Shown: one piece after another, positions 45,604 to 54,641 of the stretch | How positions within the stretch are numbered: position 1 is the stretch's first letter | How the letters are laid out: every line of letters starts with the position of its first letter | Source: Marinobacter shengliensis | GTDB taxonomy: Bacteria > Pseudomonadota > Gammaproteobacteria > Pseudomonadales > Oleiphilaceae | Direction: 5' to 3' | DNA length: 64,000 nucleotides | NCBI RefSeq assembly: GCF_003007715.1 | Contig: NZ_PXNO01000025.1 | Location: 1-64,000 of the forward strand | Position numbers and translations under genes: made by a program | The notes under the pieces: model-generated | Databases searched by the model: none | Told to the model about the DNA's origin: nothing | Seen by the model: the letters and a program-made list of their open reading frames with translations, nothing else

Positions 45604-46266
45604 TCAGGCCCGGGTGTTCAGGTTGAAGGCGTAGCGTTGTACGCTGTTACCGAAGTCGGGTTGGCCGCTGTTGGCGTTGCGTTTCAGGCTGTCGTAACGG
45701 TGGATGACATCCTGTAATCCGTTGAACTGCTGGTTGTCGCTGAGCAGTGAATCCAGTAGGGAGTTGTTCACGCCGTAGGCCTGATTGAGCTTCAGGGCGT
45801 TATCCATAAAGTGCAGTGTCGGTTCGCTGACGCTCAGCCGACTGAAGGCTTCCCGGAAGCCCCGGTTGTTGTTCAGGTCCATTTCAATTCTTTCGCGAAG
45901 CTCCTCGGGCAGCTTCCCCTCAACTACCGCATTGCCGTTCTCACCTTTTCCCACGCTCAGGGCCGTTGCCGGGTGCAGGTTGTACTCGGCAAGTTTGTGC
46001 CGGAGGGTTTCACGAACAAAGGAAAGATCCTGTGCAACGGTCTGTTTGTACTGGCCGAGTGGGAGCTTGCGAGCTTTCAGGCTGCCGGGGTCCAGCTCTG
46101 ACTGCCCTGACGGGGTAAAGCGGTCATCACCCGGGCTACCGGCGGCTTCGGGTTGCTTCGTGGCAGCGGGTTTCTCACCATCAGGGTTGGCTGCCGGTGC
46201 CTGGCGGCTGTCCATGGCTTGCTGAAAGCGTGTGCTGGCTTGTATCAGGGATGTCAGCAAAGACAT
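45604..46266 (-). CDS. Soluble protein of unknown function
   Basis: A 220-residue cytoplasmic-looking protein with no signal peptide or membrane segment. ATG 46266 has a strong ribosome site (GAGGAGG). Residues 20-58 are a Pro/Ala/Gly-rich linker; the remainder is mainly helical (FVRETLRHKLAEYNLHPATAL, LREAFSRLSV-like, LDSLLSDNQQFNGLQDV). I recognise no family. It is convergent with yciO and divergent from the haem-type chemoreceptor, with a FliA-like promoter in between that faces the receptor, so a motility link is possible but unsupported. Confidence 0.6.
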   Translation of the reverse strand: MSLLTSLIQASTRFQQAMDSRQAPAANPDGEKPAATKQPEAAGSPGDDRFTPSGQSELDPGSLKARKLPLGQYKQTVAQDLSFVRETLRHKLAEYNLHPATALSVGKGENGNAVVEGKLPEELRERIEMDLNNNRGFREAFSRLSVSEPTLHFMDNALKLNQAYGVNNSLLDSLLSDNQQFNGLQDVIHRYDSLKRNANSGQPDFGNSVQRYAFNLNTRA

Positions 46267-46465
46267 GGTGTATTTCCTCCTCGGCGGTAAATAACTGCCG
46301 GAAATCCGTTTATGGGTTGTGTTTGTGAGTAATAAGCAGGTTTTGGGCCAGGTTGTTCTTGAGGTTTGGCAGTCTGTACTCGCGCGGAAATGTAAAACTT
46401 TGCAACGAGTGTCATAGGGATGGCATCGGGCTGATCTGGGTCATATAAAAATTGACGTATGTCTA

Positions 46466-46492
46466 TAAAGTTATGCCCGAAACTGCCGTCAT
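46466..46492 (+). promoter_or_regulatory. FliA (sigma-28)-type promoter of the chemoreceptor gene
   Basis: TAAAGTTA (46466-46473), exactly 11 nt, then GCCGTCAT (46485-46492), against the consensus TAAAGTTT-N11-GCCGATAA: seven of eight and five of eight matches. The start codon is 42 nt downstream. Chemoreceptor genes are usual FliA targets. The rest of the gap from 46267 shows no other feature. Confidence 0.65.
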
Positions 46493-46533
46493 AACAGATG
46501 GTTGTTCAGTTGACCTTCCGCTGCCGGGGTACC

Positions 46534-48150
46534 ATGAAAAAACAACACTCGATCCGTTTTCTGCTGCTTGCGGCCCTGGCCGTGGCGTTTTCCGTCATTC
46601 TGGCGTTTACGGTTGTCTACAGCGCCCAGTCGCAGCGCGCGCACCTTGAAGAATACAGCCACAAGTATGTGGATGGGCTGGCAAAATCCTACTTTGACGG
46701 ACTCAACACCATGATGGTCACCGGCACCATCAATAACCGGGAGGTACTGCGTGATCGGGCGAAGGCATCCGAGGACGTTCTGGATATCCGGGTGGTGCGC
46801 AGCGATCAACTGAATGCGATGTACGGTGCCGGGAATGCGGAGGAGCAGCGCCGGGAACCGGAGGATATGCAGGCACTGCGCGGCGAGCGGGTGGAGCTGT
46901 ATTCTGAAAACGAACACGGCCGTGTTTATACCCTGGTTGAGCCTGTTATTGCTGAGGCAGACTACCAGGGAGTGAATTGCCTTGGCTGTCACCAGGCCCA
47001 GGAAGGCGACATTCTCGGTGCAATCCGGGTGGATTATTCCCTGGCCCAGAGCGATGCCCGCCTGCAGCAGCAGTTACTGGTGGGCGGTGGTGTTCAGGTG
47101 GTCATTTTCGTTGTGATCTTCTTCCTGACCGCGCTGGTCCTGGGGCGGCTGGTGTTTTCCCGGTTGCGCAGGCTCCATGACCGGATGGATGAAATATCCC
47201 GGAATTCGGATCTGTCGATCGAGCTGGACGTTACCCGTAACGATGAAATCGGTTCACTGTCCCGCGCCTTTAACCGAATGGTGGCGAAGATTCGGGAGAG
47301 CATGCATACGGTGATGGACAACGCTGCCCAGGTTGAATCAGCGGCACGGACCATTGCCGGCAAGGCGGAAACCACGGAACGTGAGGTTCTCGCTCAACGA
47401 GACAATACCGATCAGGTAGCCAGCGCCACTACAGAGATGGCGGCATCCGCAGTTCAGGTGCGGGAGAACGCGGTGAATACCGCTCGCAAATCCGCAGACA
47501 CAGCGAAGGCGGCGGAGACCGGTGAACAACTGGCTCACAACGCCGTGAAAGGTATTGAGACACTTAACACCGAGGTGCAGAGCGGTGCGCAGCGAATCGA
47601 ACAGCTGGACCAGCGCACTACCGAGATGGCAACCCGGCTGGAGCTGATTTCCGAGATTGCAGACCAGACCAACCTGCTGGCCCTGAACGCCGCCATTGAA
47701 GCCGCCCGTGCCGGTGAACAGGGCCGTGGATTTGCGGTAGTGGCTGATGAAGTGCGCGCGCTGGCGTCCCGCACCCAGGCGTCCACGGAGGAGATTCGCC
47801 ACACCATAGATGGCCTGAAGAAAGAGGTGGTGGATTGCGTGGGCACCATGCGCCATGCCTCTGAACTGGCGCAGCATCAGGTGGAGTCGATTCTGAAAGT
47901 GGAAACGGAATTGCAGACCATTGCGGCGGCGGTGCGCGAGATCACTGGCCTGAATGAAGAAATGGAAAGCGCGGCCAACGAACAGAGCGATGTGTCGGAA
48001 TCCATCAATCATAACGTGATTGAAATCAGCCGTTCGGCGGAGCAAACCTCCAGCGACGCCCAGGAAACCGCCCGCATTGCCGGTGACCTCCTGGCCATGG
48101 CCGAAACCCTTCGCAAGACCATTGAGCAGTTCCGCTTATCGCAAAGCTGA
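46534..48150 (+). CDS. Methyl-accepting chemotaxis protein with a haem c motif
   Basis: A 538-residue chemoreceptor from ATG 46534. A membrane segment (about 10-30) is followed by a periplasmic domain of about 155 residues. This carries Cys149-Leu-Gly-Cys152-His153, a CXXCH haem c site, in a region like the DUF3365/Tll0287 type. A second membrane segment (about 185-205), a HAMP domain ([19 protein letters not shown]) and the cytoplasmic coiled coil follow, with the tip [26 protein letters not shown]. There is no C-terminal CheR-docking pentapeptide (ends FRLSQS). The haem points to a redox, oxygen or nitric-oxide signal. A FliA-type promoter lies upstream. Confidence 0.9.
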   Translation: MKKQHSIRFLLLAALAVAFSVILAFTVVYSAQSQRAHLEEYSHKYVDGLAKSYFDGLNTMMVTGTINNREVLRDRAKASEDVLDIRVVRSDQLNAMYGAGNAEEQRREPEDMQALRGERVELYSENEHGRVYTLVEPVIAEADYQGVNCLGCHQAQEGDILGAIRVDYSLAQSDARLQQQLLVGGGVQVVIFVVIFFLTALVLGRLVFSRLRRLHDRMDEISRNSDLSIELDVTRNDEIGSLSRAFNRMVAKIRESMHTVMDNAAQVESAARTIAGKAETTEREVLAQRDNTDQVASATTEMAASAVQVRENAVNTARKSADTAKAAETGEQLAHNAVKGIETLNTEVQSGAQRIEQLDQRTTEMATRLELISEIADQTNLLALNAAIEAARAGEQGRGFAVVADEVRALASRTQASTEEIRHTIDGLKKEVVDCVGTMRHASELAQHQVESILKVETELQTIAAAVREITGLNEEMESAANEQSDVSESINHNVIEISRSAEQTSSDAQETARIAGDLLAMAETLRKTIEQFRLSQS

Positions 48151-48174
48151 TGCTGATTACGGTAGCCGGGGCGT

Positions 48175-48822
48175 TCAGCCCCGGTGATCCGACACGAACG
48201 GATTGGTGGCCCGTTCCTGGCCGAAGGTGGACATGGGGCCGTGGCCGCAGATGAAGTTCACATCATCCCCCAGGGGGAACAGCTTTTCCCGGATGGAATG
48301 AATCAGCGTGTTGTAGTCGCCTTTCGGGAAATCCGTCCGGCCAATGGAGCCGTTGAATAGCACATCTCCGACCTGGGCCAGCTTTGATGCGCGATGAAAG
48401 AACACCACATGGCCCGGTGTGTGGCCCGGAGTGTGCAGCACCTCCAGGGTTTCATTGCCCACCGTTACCGTGTCGCCGTCTTCCAGCCAGCGATTGGGCG
48501 TGAACACTTCCGGCGCCGGGAACCCGAACATCTGAGCCTGCATGGCCAGGCCCTGAATCCAGAAGTTATCTTCCTTATGGGGGCCTTCGATGGGCAGCCC
48601 TTCCGACTTTGCCAGCTCGGCGGTACCGCCGGCGTGGTCAATGTGGGCGTGGGTGAGCAGAATTTTCTCCAGGGTAACGCCTTCGGCCTCGACGGTTGCC
48701 CGAATGCGGTCCAGATCCCCGCCCGGGTCCACCACCGCCGCCTTGTTGGTTTCGGTGCACCAGAGCAGGGTGCAGTTCTGTTCAAAGGGAGTGACGGGAA
48801 TCACGCGGTACTTCAGGGACAT
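48175..48822 (-). CDS. MBL-fold hydrolase, glyoxalase II/YcbL-like
   Basis: A 215-residue metallo-beta-lactamase-fold enzyme. The metal motif is LLTHAHIDHAGG (His58, His60, Asp62, His63), with further ligands in VLHTPGHTPGHVVFF and in FICGHGPMSTFGQE. It resembles YcbL, a short glyoxalase II lacking the C-terminal glutathione-binding domain of GloB. The likely reaction is thioester hydrolysis of S-lactoylglutathione or a similar substrate. It is divergent from the Mks operon across 59 nt that hold a palindrome; its own start is inside that same control region. Confidence 0.88.
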   Translation of the reverse strand: MSLKYRVIPVTPFEQNCTLLWCTETNKAAVVDPGGDLDRIRATVEAEGVTLEKILLTHAHIDHAGGTAELAKSEGLPIEGPHKEDNFWIQGLAMQAQMFGFPAPEVFTPNRWLEDGDTVTVGNETLEVLHTPGHTPGHVVFFHRASKLAQVGDVLFNGSIGRTDFPKGDYNTLIHSIREKLFPLGDDVNFICGHGPMSTFGQERATNPFVSDHRG

Positions 48823-48837
48823 AATTTGCCTCGGGTT

Positions 48838-48859
48838 GTAAACTTTCTGACAAGTTTAC
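48838..48859. promoter_or_regulatory. 22-bp palindromic operator candidate before the Mks/Wadjet operon
   Basis: GTAAACTT (48838-48845), TCTGAC, AAGTTTAC (48852-48859): a perfect 8-bp inverted repeat with 6-bp spacer. It lies in the middle of the 59-nt divergent region and could control the defence operon, the hydrolase gene, or both. Arm length and spacing suit a dimeric repressor. Confidence 0.5.
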
Positions 48860-48881
48860 CAAGGCGGCAACAGGTGAGCCA

Positions 48882-49664
48882 TTGAACAACTACCTCGAGA
48901 AAATCCTTAAAGGCCAGGCTATCAACTATGAGGCCTTTCTGAAAAAGCTACCAGATGCTCTGCGCCGGCGGCACCGGGAGCCGTTCGCAACGGTGAAGGT
49001 TGGCGGCAATCGCTGGCGGGTAACCGTTCTGGATGAGGCTGCCTTTGAGGCGCTTCGGGAGCAGGCCGCAGCCCCGGTGAGCCGGGTAGATGCGGCGAGG
49101 AAGGGCGATTCCCACCGCCATGGCACCGAGGTGAGTTTCCTGCTGGTGTATCATCACGCCCTGACAGGCCACCGGCCGGATTCGGTAGTGATTGCCGGGG
49201 ATTCCGTGGATATTGTTTTCAAGCCTGCATCCCGGGTACTGGTGGTGGAGAACGAGCGCAATTTTTACCATTACCGCCAGATGCTGGCTTTTGCCGGAGA
49301 GTGCCTTGGCCGGCCGACGAAACTCACAAATTGCGATGTAGTGCTCGGTGGCGGTAACCGGATTACCCGCACGGCAGACCTGAACTGGCTGGCCGGTTAC
49401 GATGAGGTGCTCTGCGCCTTTGATTACGATGCCGGCGGCCTGCAGATGTTTGCATCGGTGCGATCGGCGTTGGGCAACAAAGCCTGCTATCTGCAGCCGG
49501 CTGACTGGCAGTCCTGGTTGAGCCGCTTCCGCAAAGCCCCGGACGCCACCGAAAGGTTTACAAAGGCCATCATGCTGGCGGAAGATCTGGGGTTTGTGTC
49601 GCTGGCGCAGGCTTTCCGGGCCACCGGCAAATTCATGGAACAGGAGATGATTCTGGATGAGTGA
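48882..49664 (+). CDS. mksG: MksG/JetD-like Toprim nuclease subunit of an anti-plasmid system
   Basis: A 260-residue protein with a TTG start (48882); AGGTGAG lies just upstream, and the nearby GTG runs into a stop. The C-terminal half is a Toprim-like domain: Glu123 in LVVENERNFYHY and Asp181/Asp183 in CAFDYDAGG, the metal-binding triad of JetD/MksG nucleases. In Wadjet systems this subunit cuts DNA that the SMC motor has looped. The N-terminal part is short (JetD of type I is about 400 residues), consistent with the compact MksG form. It begins the four-gene unit and overlaps mksB by 8 nt. Confidence 0.75.
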   Translation: MNNYLEKILKGQAINYEAFLKKLPDALRRRHREPFATVKVGGNRWRVTVLDEAAFEALREQAAAPVSRVDAARKGDSHRHGTEVSFLLVYHHALTGHRPDSVVIAGDSVDIVFKPASRVLVVENERNFYHYRQMLAFAGECLGRPTKLTNCDVVLGGGNRITRTADLNWLAGYDEVLCAFDYDAGGLQMFASVRSALGNKACYLQPADWQSWLSRFRKAPDATERFTKAIMLAEDLGFVSLAQAFRATGKFMEQEMILDE

Positions 49665-52599
49665 TTCACAGGCGAGCGCTAGCACCTTTACCTTCGGCAT
49701 TCGCCGCCTGGTGCTGGTGGATTCTGCCGGCTTCTGTTACGTGGAAATTCCAGTAGATAACCATGGCCTGATTCTGGGGCCGGGCAATCTGGGCAAATCC
49801 AGCCTCCTGAACAGCCTGCGCCTGTTCCTGTTGCCGGAGAACAACTTCAAGAACAGCCGCAAGAAGTTTGCCTTCCGCAACGCCAGTGCCGGCAGTTTCT
49901 ACACCAACGAAGAAAGCTACCAGCACTATTTCCCCAGCCAGTTCAGCTTCCTGATCATGGAAGCGGAGAACCCGGCGGGCACCCATTGCCAGATTCTGTA
50001 CCGGGACAACGCCAGCCTGCTCAGCTATGGCCGGGCCTTTGTGCCAGTGAGCTACGACCAGCTGCGGCCGCTGTTCTGGAATGGCGACGATGAAGATGGC
50101 ATTGGCCAGGCGGTGCCGGAGTTGTCGTTCAGCCGGTTATCCGAAGCCCTGAAAAAACTGTCGAAAGACACGAAGCTGGTGAACGACCCCGCCAAACTCA
50201 AATCCATGCTTTACAGCAGCGAGTTGATGAACGCCGATGCCGTGCGCTATTCGGTGTTGCCGTTGGGGGAATCCGACGAGCGCCGGGTGCAGTCCCTGCG
50301 CACACTGATTTTGTTGCTGTTCGAGATGAAGGCCGACGACCAGGCCATGGCCAATGCCGTGGCCAGCATCATCGAAGCGGACAAGAAGTTCGCCGATGAT
50401 GCCTTCGATTTCAACATCGACGACTTCCTGAATCGCCATGACCAACTGAAACAGCAGCAAAGCCAGCTCAACCGAATCGAGAAAGAGCGACCAAGGTTTG
50501 AGAAGCTGAACCGCGACTACCAGGCCTATCAGACTTTGCTGCGCAGCCAGCACGATTTTGCCGCCTTTCGGGACGGCGTGGCCAGTGCCCTGGCGGACAT
50601 CGGCGCCAAACGGCGGGTGGCGCTAGACGCCTTTAACGAACAGAACGACACCCTGCGCCACGTGCTGCAAACCCTGAAAAAACTGGAACAGGAAGTCAGC
50701 GGACTGAAAGGCGAGATCCGCTCCGCTGACCGACGCATCAAGCAGGCGGAGCAGAGCCAGAAAGACGGCGAGCTGCTGGTTGCGCAATACGGCGAGATGA
50801 CCCTGCAGGAAATCGAGGACATCCAGAAGGAAGAACTCGAGGGCAAACGTGGCCACCTGGCGGCCCTGAAAAGCGCCGCCCAGGCAGAGATTCGGCTGGA
50901 ACAGATACAGCGCAAGAAGCTGGACCTGGAACGACAGCTGGAAAGTCTGAGAGACCGGGAAAGCAAGCAGCAGTGGCAGTTGCAGAACCAGCTGGACGAA
51001 GCCACCGCCGCGCCGCTTCGTGCTGTCGATCCCCGGTTGATGATGGCCAGTCCGGGTCAGGATCTGGATGCGGACAGCAAGTCCACTATTGAAGCCTTCG
51101 CGCGATTGTTCATACCCAACGATCAGGGTTTTGACTGGTTTGACGCCGAATACCAGAGCCAACCCGCTCGCCACACCAACTTTGCCGAACAGCGGCATCA
51201 CATCGAAAGTGAACGAAACAGCCTTGAAAGAGAACGTTCAGAGCTTGCGGACACCGCCAATCAGGAACACGACCGGCCCCGGCTGATTGAGCGAACGGAA
51301 AAAGAAATCCGCGCTATTGAGAAAGACCTGGAAACGCTACAGCGCTATCCGGCGGCGGCCACTACCCTGAAAGACGCGACGGAGGAAAAGCTGGCGGCGG
51401 AAGAACAGCTCGCCAAACTGGATGAGCAAGCCCGCCTGGAACAGGAGAAACAGGACGCGGTGCAACAGAAGGCCGCCAAGGCCAAGGCCGAGAAAGACCG
51501 CATCGAGGAACGGGAGCGGGAGCTGGCGGGCCTGAGCCGTAGCGTAGGCACCGTTGAACACCGCTTCCCGCACCTGAAAGCGGTGGACGCGGAACAGCCA
51601 CTGGCCATTGGGAAAGTCTCCGCTGCCGCCTTTGACGACCTGCAAACCCAGCTGGACGATCTGGAAGAACGGCGCCGCAACATACTCGATCACCTGCGCC
51701 AGTTCGTTTATCTGGGCATCCACGAGGACAGCGACGGCGAGTTGCAGAAAGATAGCCCAGCGTCGTCCATTATTCGTGAGACCTTCAAGAGCCTTGCGGA
51801 CCTGTTCGCCGGTATGGCCGAGCGTTGGCAGGTATTGGAAGAGCAGATTGCCATCCACAACGAGACCGTGGCCAGCTACCGCCAGGCGTTGAAATCCAAC
51901 CACGAACACATTGCGCGCTTTGAAGCCCAGCTCAATCGGGAGCTGGACGGCGTTCGCATCAACGACCTGGTGGAAATTCGGGTGGACATCCACACCGACC
52001 CGAAATTCCGCAACCTGGTGGAAGAAGCCAACAACATCGACCCGTACGGCAACCAGTTGCAGTCCGACGCCTTCTACGACCGCCTGCGGGTGTTTGTGGC
52101 CGACTTTTTCGGCGAGCAGGGCGGCAGCAAACGCCTGACCATGGACAAGGTGATCACCGGCATTTCCTACCGCACCCGCAAGGAAAACGCCGCGAACCTG
52201 GACAAGAAAGGCCAGTCCACCTCCACCACCGCGCTGATCAACCTGGAACTGGTGTACCGGCTGCTCAAGCGGGTGCTGTACCCGGGCGTGCAGTTGTCGT
52301 TCCCCATGGTGCTGGATGAGCTGGCCAGTGTAGATATCAGCCAGATGCCGTCCTTGCTGGAACGGCTGCGCAGACAGGGCTTCAACCTGTTCTCCGCCGC
52401 CACTCACAGTGCCAGTGCCGAAGTGATCTACCTGATTGGTCGGCACCTGGAAGTGGGGCAAATGCGCACGGCTCGGCCATACAGCCCGCAACGTACCCTG
52501 GTGTTCTGGGGCGGCGTCGAAGGCTTCACCGGCGGCGAACCGCTGAGCCATTGGGCGGACCAGACCCAAAACAGCCTGCTGGAGCCGGTGGATGAGTAA
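49657..52599 (+). CDS. mksB: MksB/JetC SMC-like ATPase
   Basis: A 980-residue condensin-type ATPase. The Walker A is GPGNLGKSS (residues 41-49), followed by LLNSLRLFLLPENNFKNS. Long coiled coils fill about 240-460 and 500-650, with a small hinge between. The Walker B is SFPMVLDELASVD (Asp887-Glu888), preceded by GQSTSTTALINLELVYRLL in the place of the signature motif. This head-coil-hinge layout and length fit MksB (shorter than MukB, 1486). The protein would extrude DNA loops and recognise small circular plasmids with MksE and MksF. It overlaps its neighbours by 8 nt on both sides. Confidence 0.9.
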   Translation: MSDSQASASTFTFGIRRLVLVDSAGFCYVEIPVDNHGLILGPGNLGKSSLLNSLRLFLLPENNFKNSRKKFAFRNASAGSFYTNEESYQHYFPSQFSFLIMEAENPAGTHCQILYRDNASLLSYGRAFVPVSYDQLRPLFWNGDDEDGIGQAVPELSFSRLSEALKKLSKDTKLVNDPAKLKSMLYSSELMNADAVRYSVLPLGESDERRVQSLRTLILLLFEMKADDQAMANAVASIIEADKKFADDAFDFNIDDFLNRHDQLKQQQSQLNRIEKERPRFEKLNRDYQAYQTLLRSQHDFAAFRDGVASALADIGAKRRVALDAFNEQNDTLRHVLQTLKKLEQEVSGLKGEIRSADRRIKQAEQSQKDGELLVAQYGEMTLQEIEDIQKEELEGKRGHLAALKSAAQAEIRLEQIQRKKLDLERQLESLRDRESKQQWQLQNQLDEATAAPLRAVDPRLMMASPGQDLDADSKSTIEAFARLFIPNDQGFDWFDAEYQSQPARHTNFAEQRHHIESERNSLERERSELADTANQEHDRPRLIERTEKEIRAIEKDLETLQRYPAAATTLKDATEEKLAAEEQLAKLDEQARLEQEKQDAVQQKAAKAKAEKDRIEERERELAGLSRSVGTVEHRFPHLKAVDAEQPLAIGKVSAAAFDDLQTQLDDLEERRRNILDHLRQFVYLGIHEDSDGELQKDSPASSIIRETFKSLADLFAGMAERWQVLEEQIAIHNETVASYRQALKSNHEHIARFEAQLNRELDGVRINDLVEIRVDIHTDPKFRNLVEEANNIDPYGNQLQSDAFYDRLRVFVADFFGEQGGSKRLTMDKVITGISYRTRKENAANLDKKGQSTSTTALINLELVYRLLKRVLYPGVQLSFPMVLDELASVDISQMPSLLERLRRQGFNLFSAATHSASAEVIYLIGRHLEVGQMRTARPYSPQRTLVFWGGVEGFTGGEPLSHWADQTQNSLLEPVDE

Positions 52600-54019
52600 G
52601 CGCTTCAGCACCCTGGATACCACCCGGCTGCTGTTCGAGCACCCGAAGATCCTGTTCCGAATGATCGAACGCATGGACCGGAATGAGGCCCGCTACATTC
52701 GTGAAAGCGACCTGGTGACCGAGGTGATGGACTATACCGGTAATCTCGGCAAGGCCGACCGGGACCGGGTCCGGCTGGCCATGAACACCGACAACCTGTT
52801 CCGTAGCGGCCTGATCATCGACATCATCAAGGCCGACGGCGAGCGCCGGCTGGTGTTCCAGGACGCCCTGATCAATCTGATGCGCGCCTGTAACGCCTCG
52901 CTGTATCAGGAGCTGACCGACGCCCGCCTGCGGGGCCATTTGGTGACCCTGCGGGATGTACGCAACCGCCTTGAAATCAGCAGTTTCAGTGAAGCAGACC
53001 CGGATTACACCGAACTGCGGGACGACCTGAACGAACGGGTTAGCCAGCTCATCGGCCTGTTGCGCCAGAACGTGCTGCGGATGCAGACCATCAGTGCCCA
53101 GCTGGCGGACTTGTCTGGCGATGCCAGCCGGGCGCCGGAGAAGTACCTGGAGTTTCGCCAGAACCTGTTTGAGCAGATCGTGACCCTGTACGACCGGCAC
53201 ATCAAACCCACGCTGGTGTTCCTGAACCCGGACACCCGCCTGCCCGATGGCAGCAATTTGTTCGAAACTCTGGAAGCCATGGTCCGGTTACTGGAAACCA
53301 ACGACAACCACAGCCTGGCGGACCAGATTTTCCGCTCGTCCCTCAGCCTGAATGCGCTGTACAAACCCATTCAGGCAGTGGCCCAGGAAGTGGAGCACTT
53401 CCTGCGCAAAACCCGCCGGGGCATGGCCCAGTACAATGCCATGGAGCACTTCTACGGCAAGCTGCGGGCGCTCAAAGACGACACCGAAACCCTCAGCCTG
53501 CGCCGCAAGTGGCTGGAAGGTGGGGAGTTTGCCCGCAGCACCGGATTTCTGGTGGGGCTGCGGGCACAACAGCGGCCCAAGCATTATGCCTTTGGCCAGT
53601 CTTCCAGCTACTACCAGCTGTTGTTCAGCGAACTGGACCTGCGCCTGAGTGATCTTCGCCGCAAAGCGGAAGTGCCGGTGCTGCAGGAAGTGGATGGCAG
53701 CGGCCGCCATAGTCGTATCGACGTTCAGCGCATCAACCAGCTTTACCAGTGGCTGGAAACGCTGGAGCTGAGGCCTACGGCGGATCTGGTGCGGGAGCTG
53801 CACGGCCGGCTGGATGGTTTTATTCCCGGCTACCGCTTTCCGGACCTGCTGGCAGCGTTGAACCGCTTGGTGAATTCGCCACCTGAGGGTATGCAGGTGG
53901 TCACCACCAACCGCTTCCGCACCCTGGAGCAGGCGCCGGACAGCGAGCAATTCGTCTACCGAAAACGCCGGCTTGAGCCCGGCGTAACCGACATCAAACA
54001 AGAGCCAAGCCATGCCTGA
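52592..54019 (+). CDS. mksF: MksF/JetA-like kleisin subunit
   Basis: A 475-residue helical protein in the place of the kleisin. It starts MSKRFSTLDTTRLLFEHPKI and is rich in helices with winged-helix-like ends (RMDRNEARYIRESDLV at the N-terminus, RELHGRLDGFIPGYRFPDLL near the C-terminus), the pattern for bridging two SMC heads. No catalytic motif is visible or expected. The identification rests on length, operon position directly after mksB, and the general MksF/JetA look. It overlaps mksB and mksE by 8 nt each. Confidence 0.8.
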   Translation: MSKRFSTLDTTRLLFEHPKILFRMIERMDRNEARYIRESDLVTEVMDYTGNLGKADRDRVRLAMNTDNLFRSGLIIDIIKADGERRLVFQDALINLMRACNASLYQELTDARLRGHLVTLRDVRNRLEISSFSEADPDYTELRDDLNERVSQLIGLLRQNVLRMQTISAQLADLSGDASRAPEKYLEFRQNLFEQIVTLYDRHIKPTLVFLNPDTRLPDGSNLFETLEAMVRLLETNDNHSLADQIFRSSLSLNALYKPIQAVAQEVEHFLRKTRRGMAQYNAMEHFYGKLRALKDDTETLSLRRKWLEGGEFARSTGFLVGLRAQQRPKHYAFGQSSSYYQLLFSELDLRLSDLRRKAEVPVLQEVDGSGRHSRIDVQRINQLYQWLETLELRPTADLVRELHGRLDGFIPGYRFPDLLAALNRLVNSPPEGMQVVTTNRFRTLEQAPDSEQFVYRKRRLEPGVTDIKQEPSHA

Positions 54020-54635
54020 TTTTTCTGACATGACCGAGACGGAAAACAGCCTGAGCGCAGCGCCCGTCGGCAGCTTCGAGCAGATCCTGCCCGCCCACAG
54101 CGCGGCCATCTACCGTGAGTTCCTGGCCGGCCGGGTGATCGTGCGGGACGTGTGGGACAACAACCGCTCGGAGCTGCGGGCCAATCCACTATACAACCTG
54201 CTGTACAACCACTTATCCCACTTCCGCACCTTTTACGAACACCTGGGCAGTGAGCTTGTATTCAATGAAACCGGCGCATTTTTCTTCCTGAAGGAGAGCA
54301 GTGACGACGAAAGTGAAGAGCACGATGAGAATGCGTTCAGGGTGCAGGTGGTACTGTTGTTGATTGGGCGTTACTTTGCCCGCAGCGGGAGGGATCTGGA
54401 TTACCTGGGGCGGCCAGGCGCCGGCCTGAATGAGCAGGACCTTGAAGCTATGGCCGGAGACGACGAGTACCAGGACATTCTCCGGGCGGCCCGGTTCGAG
54501 AAAGGGCTCACTGAGGCCCTGGATTATCTGGAAAAGCGGAATCTGGTGTTCCGGGCTGGTGCCGGACGGTATTTTCTCAGCTCGGCAGGCCTGTATTTTC
54601 TCGGCCAGCTGGTGCAGGAATACGAGCAGGCCTGA
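54012..54635 (+). CDS. mksE: MksE/JetB-like KITE subunit
   Basis: A 207-residue protein consistent with the small winged-helix subunit that binds the kleisin. A helical N-terminal part (EQILPAHSAAIYREFLAGRV, LYNLLYNHLSHFRTFYEHLG) is followed by the winged-helix turn ALDYLEKRNLVFRAGAGRYFLSS. ATG 54012 overlaps the mksF stop by 8 nt. A second in-frame ATG is at 54030. It ends 6 nt before the convergent diguanylate cyclase stop, so no terminator fits between them. Confidence 0.8.
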   Translation: MPDFSDMTETENSLSAAPVGSFEQILPAHSAAIYREFLAGRVIVRDVWDNNRSELRANPLYNLLYNHLSHFRTFYEHLGSELVFNETGAFFFLKESSDDESEEHDENAFRVQVVLLLIGRYFARSGRDLDYLGRPGAGLNEQDLEAMAGDDEYQDILRAARFEKGLTEALDYLEKRNLVFRAGAGRYFLSSAGLYFLGQLVQEYEQA

Positions 54636-54641
54636 GCGGTT

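Noticed and set aside
51337..52674. Open frame of 445 codons on the minus strand
   Set aside because: Antisense to mksB coding sequence; composition mirrors the coiled-coil codons.
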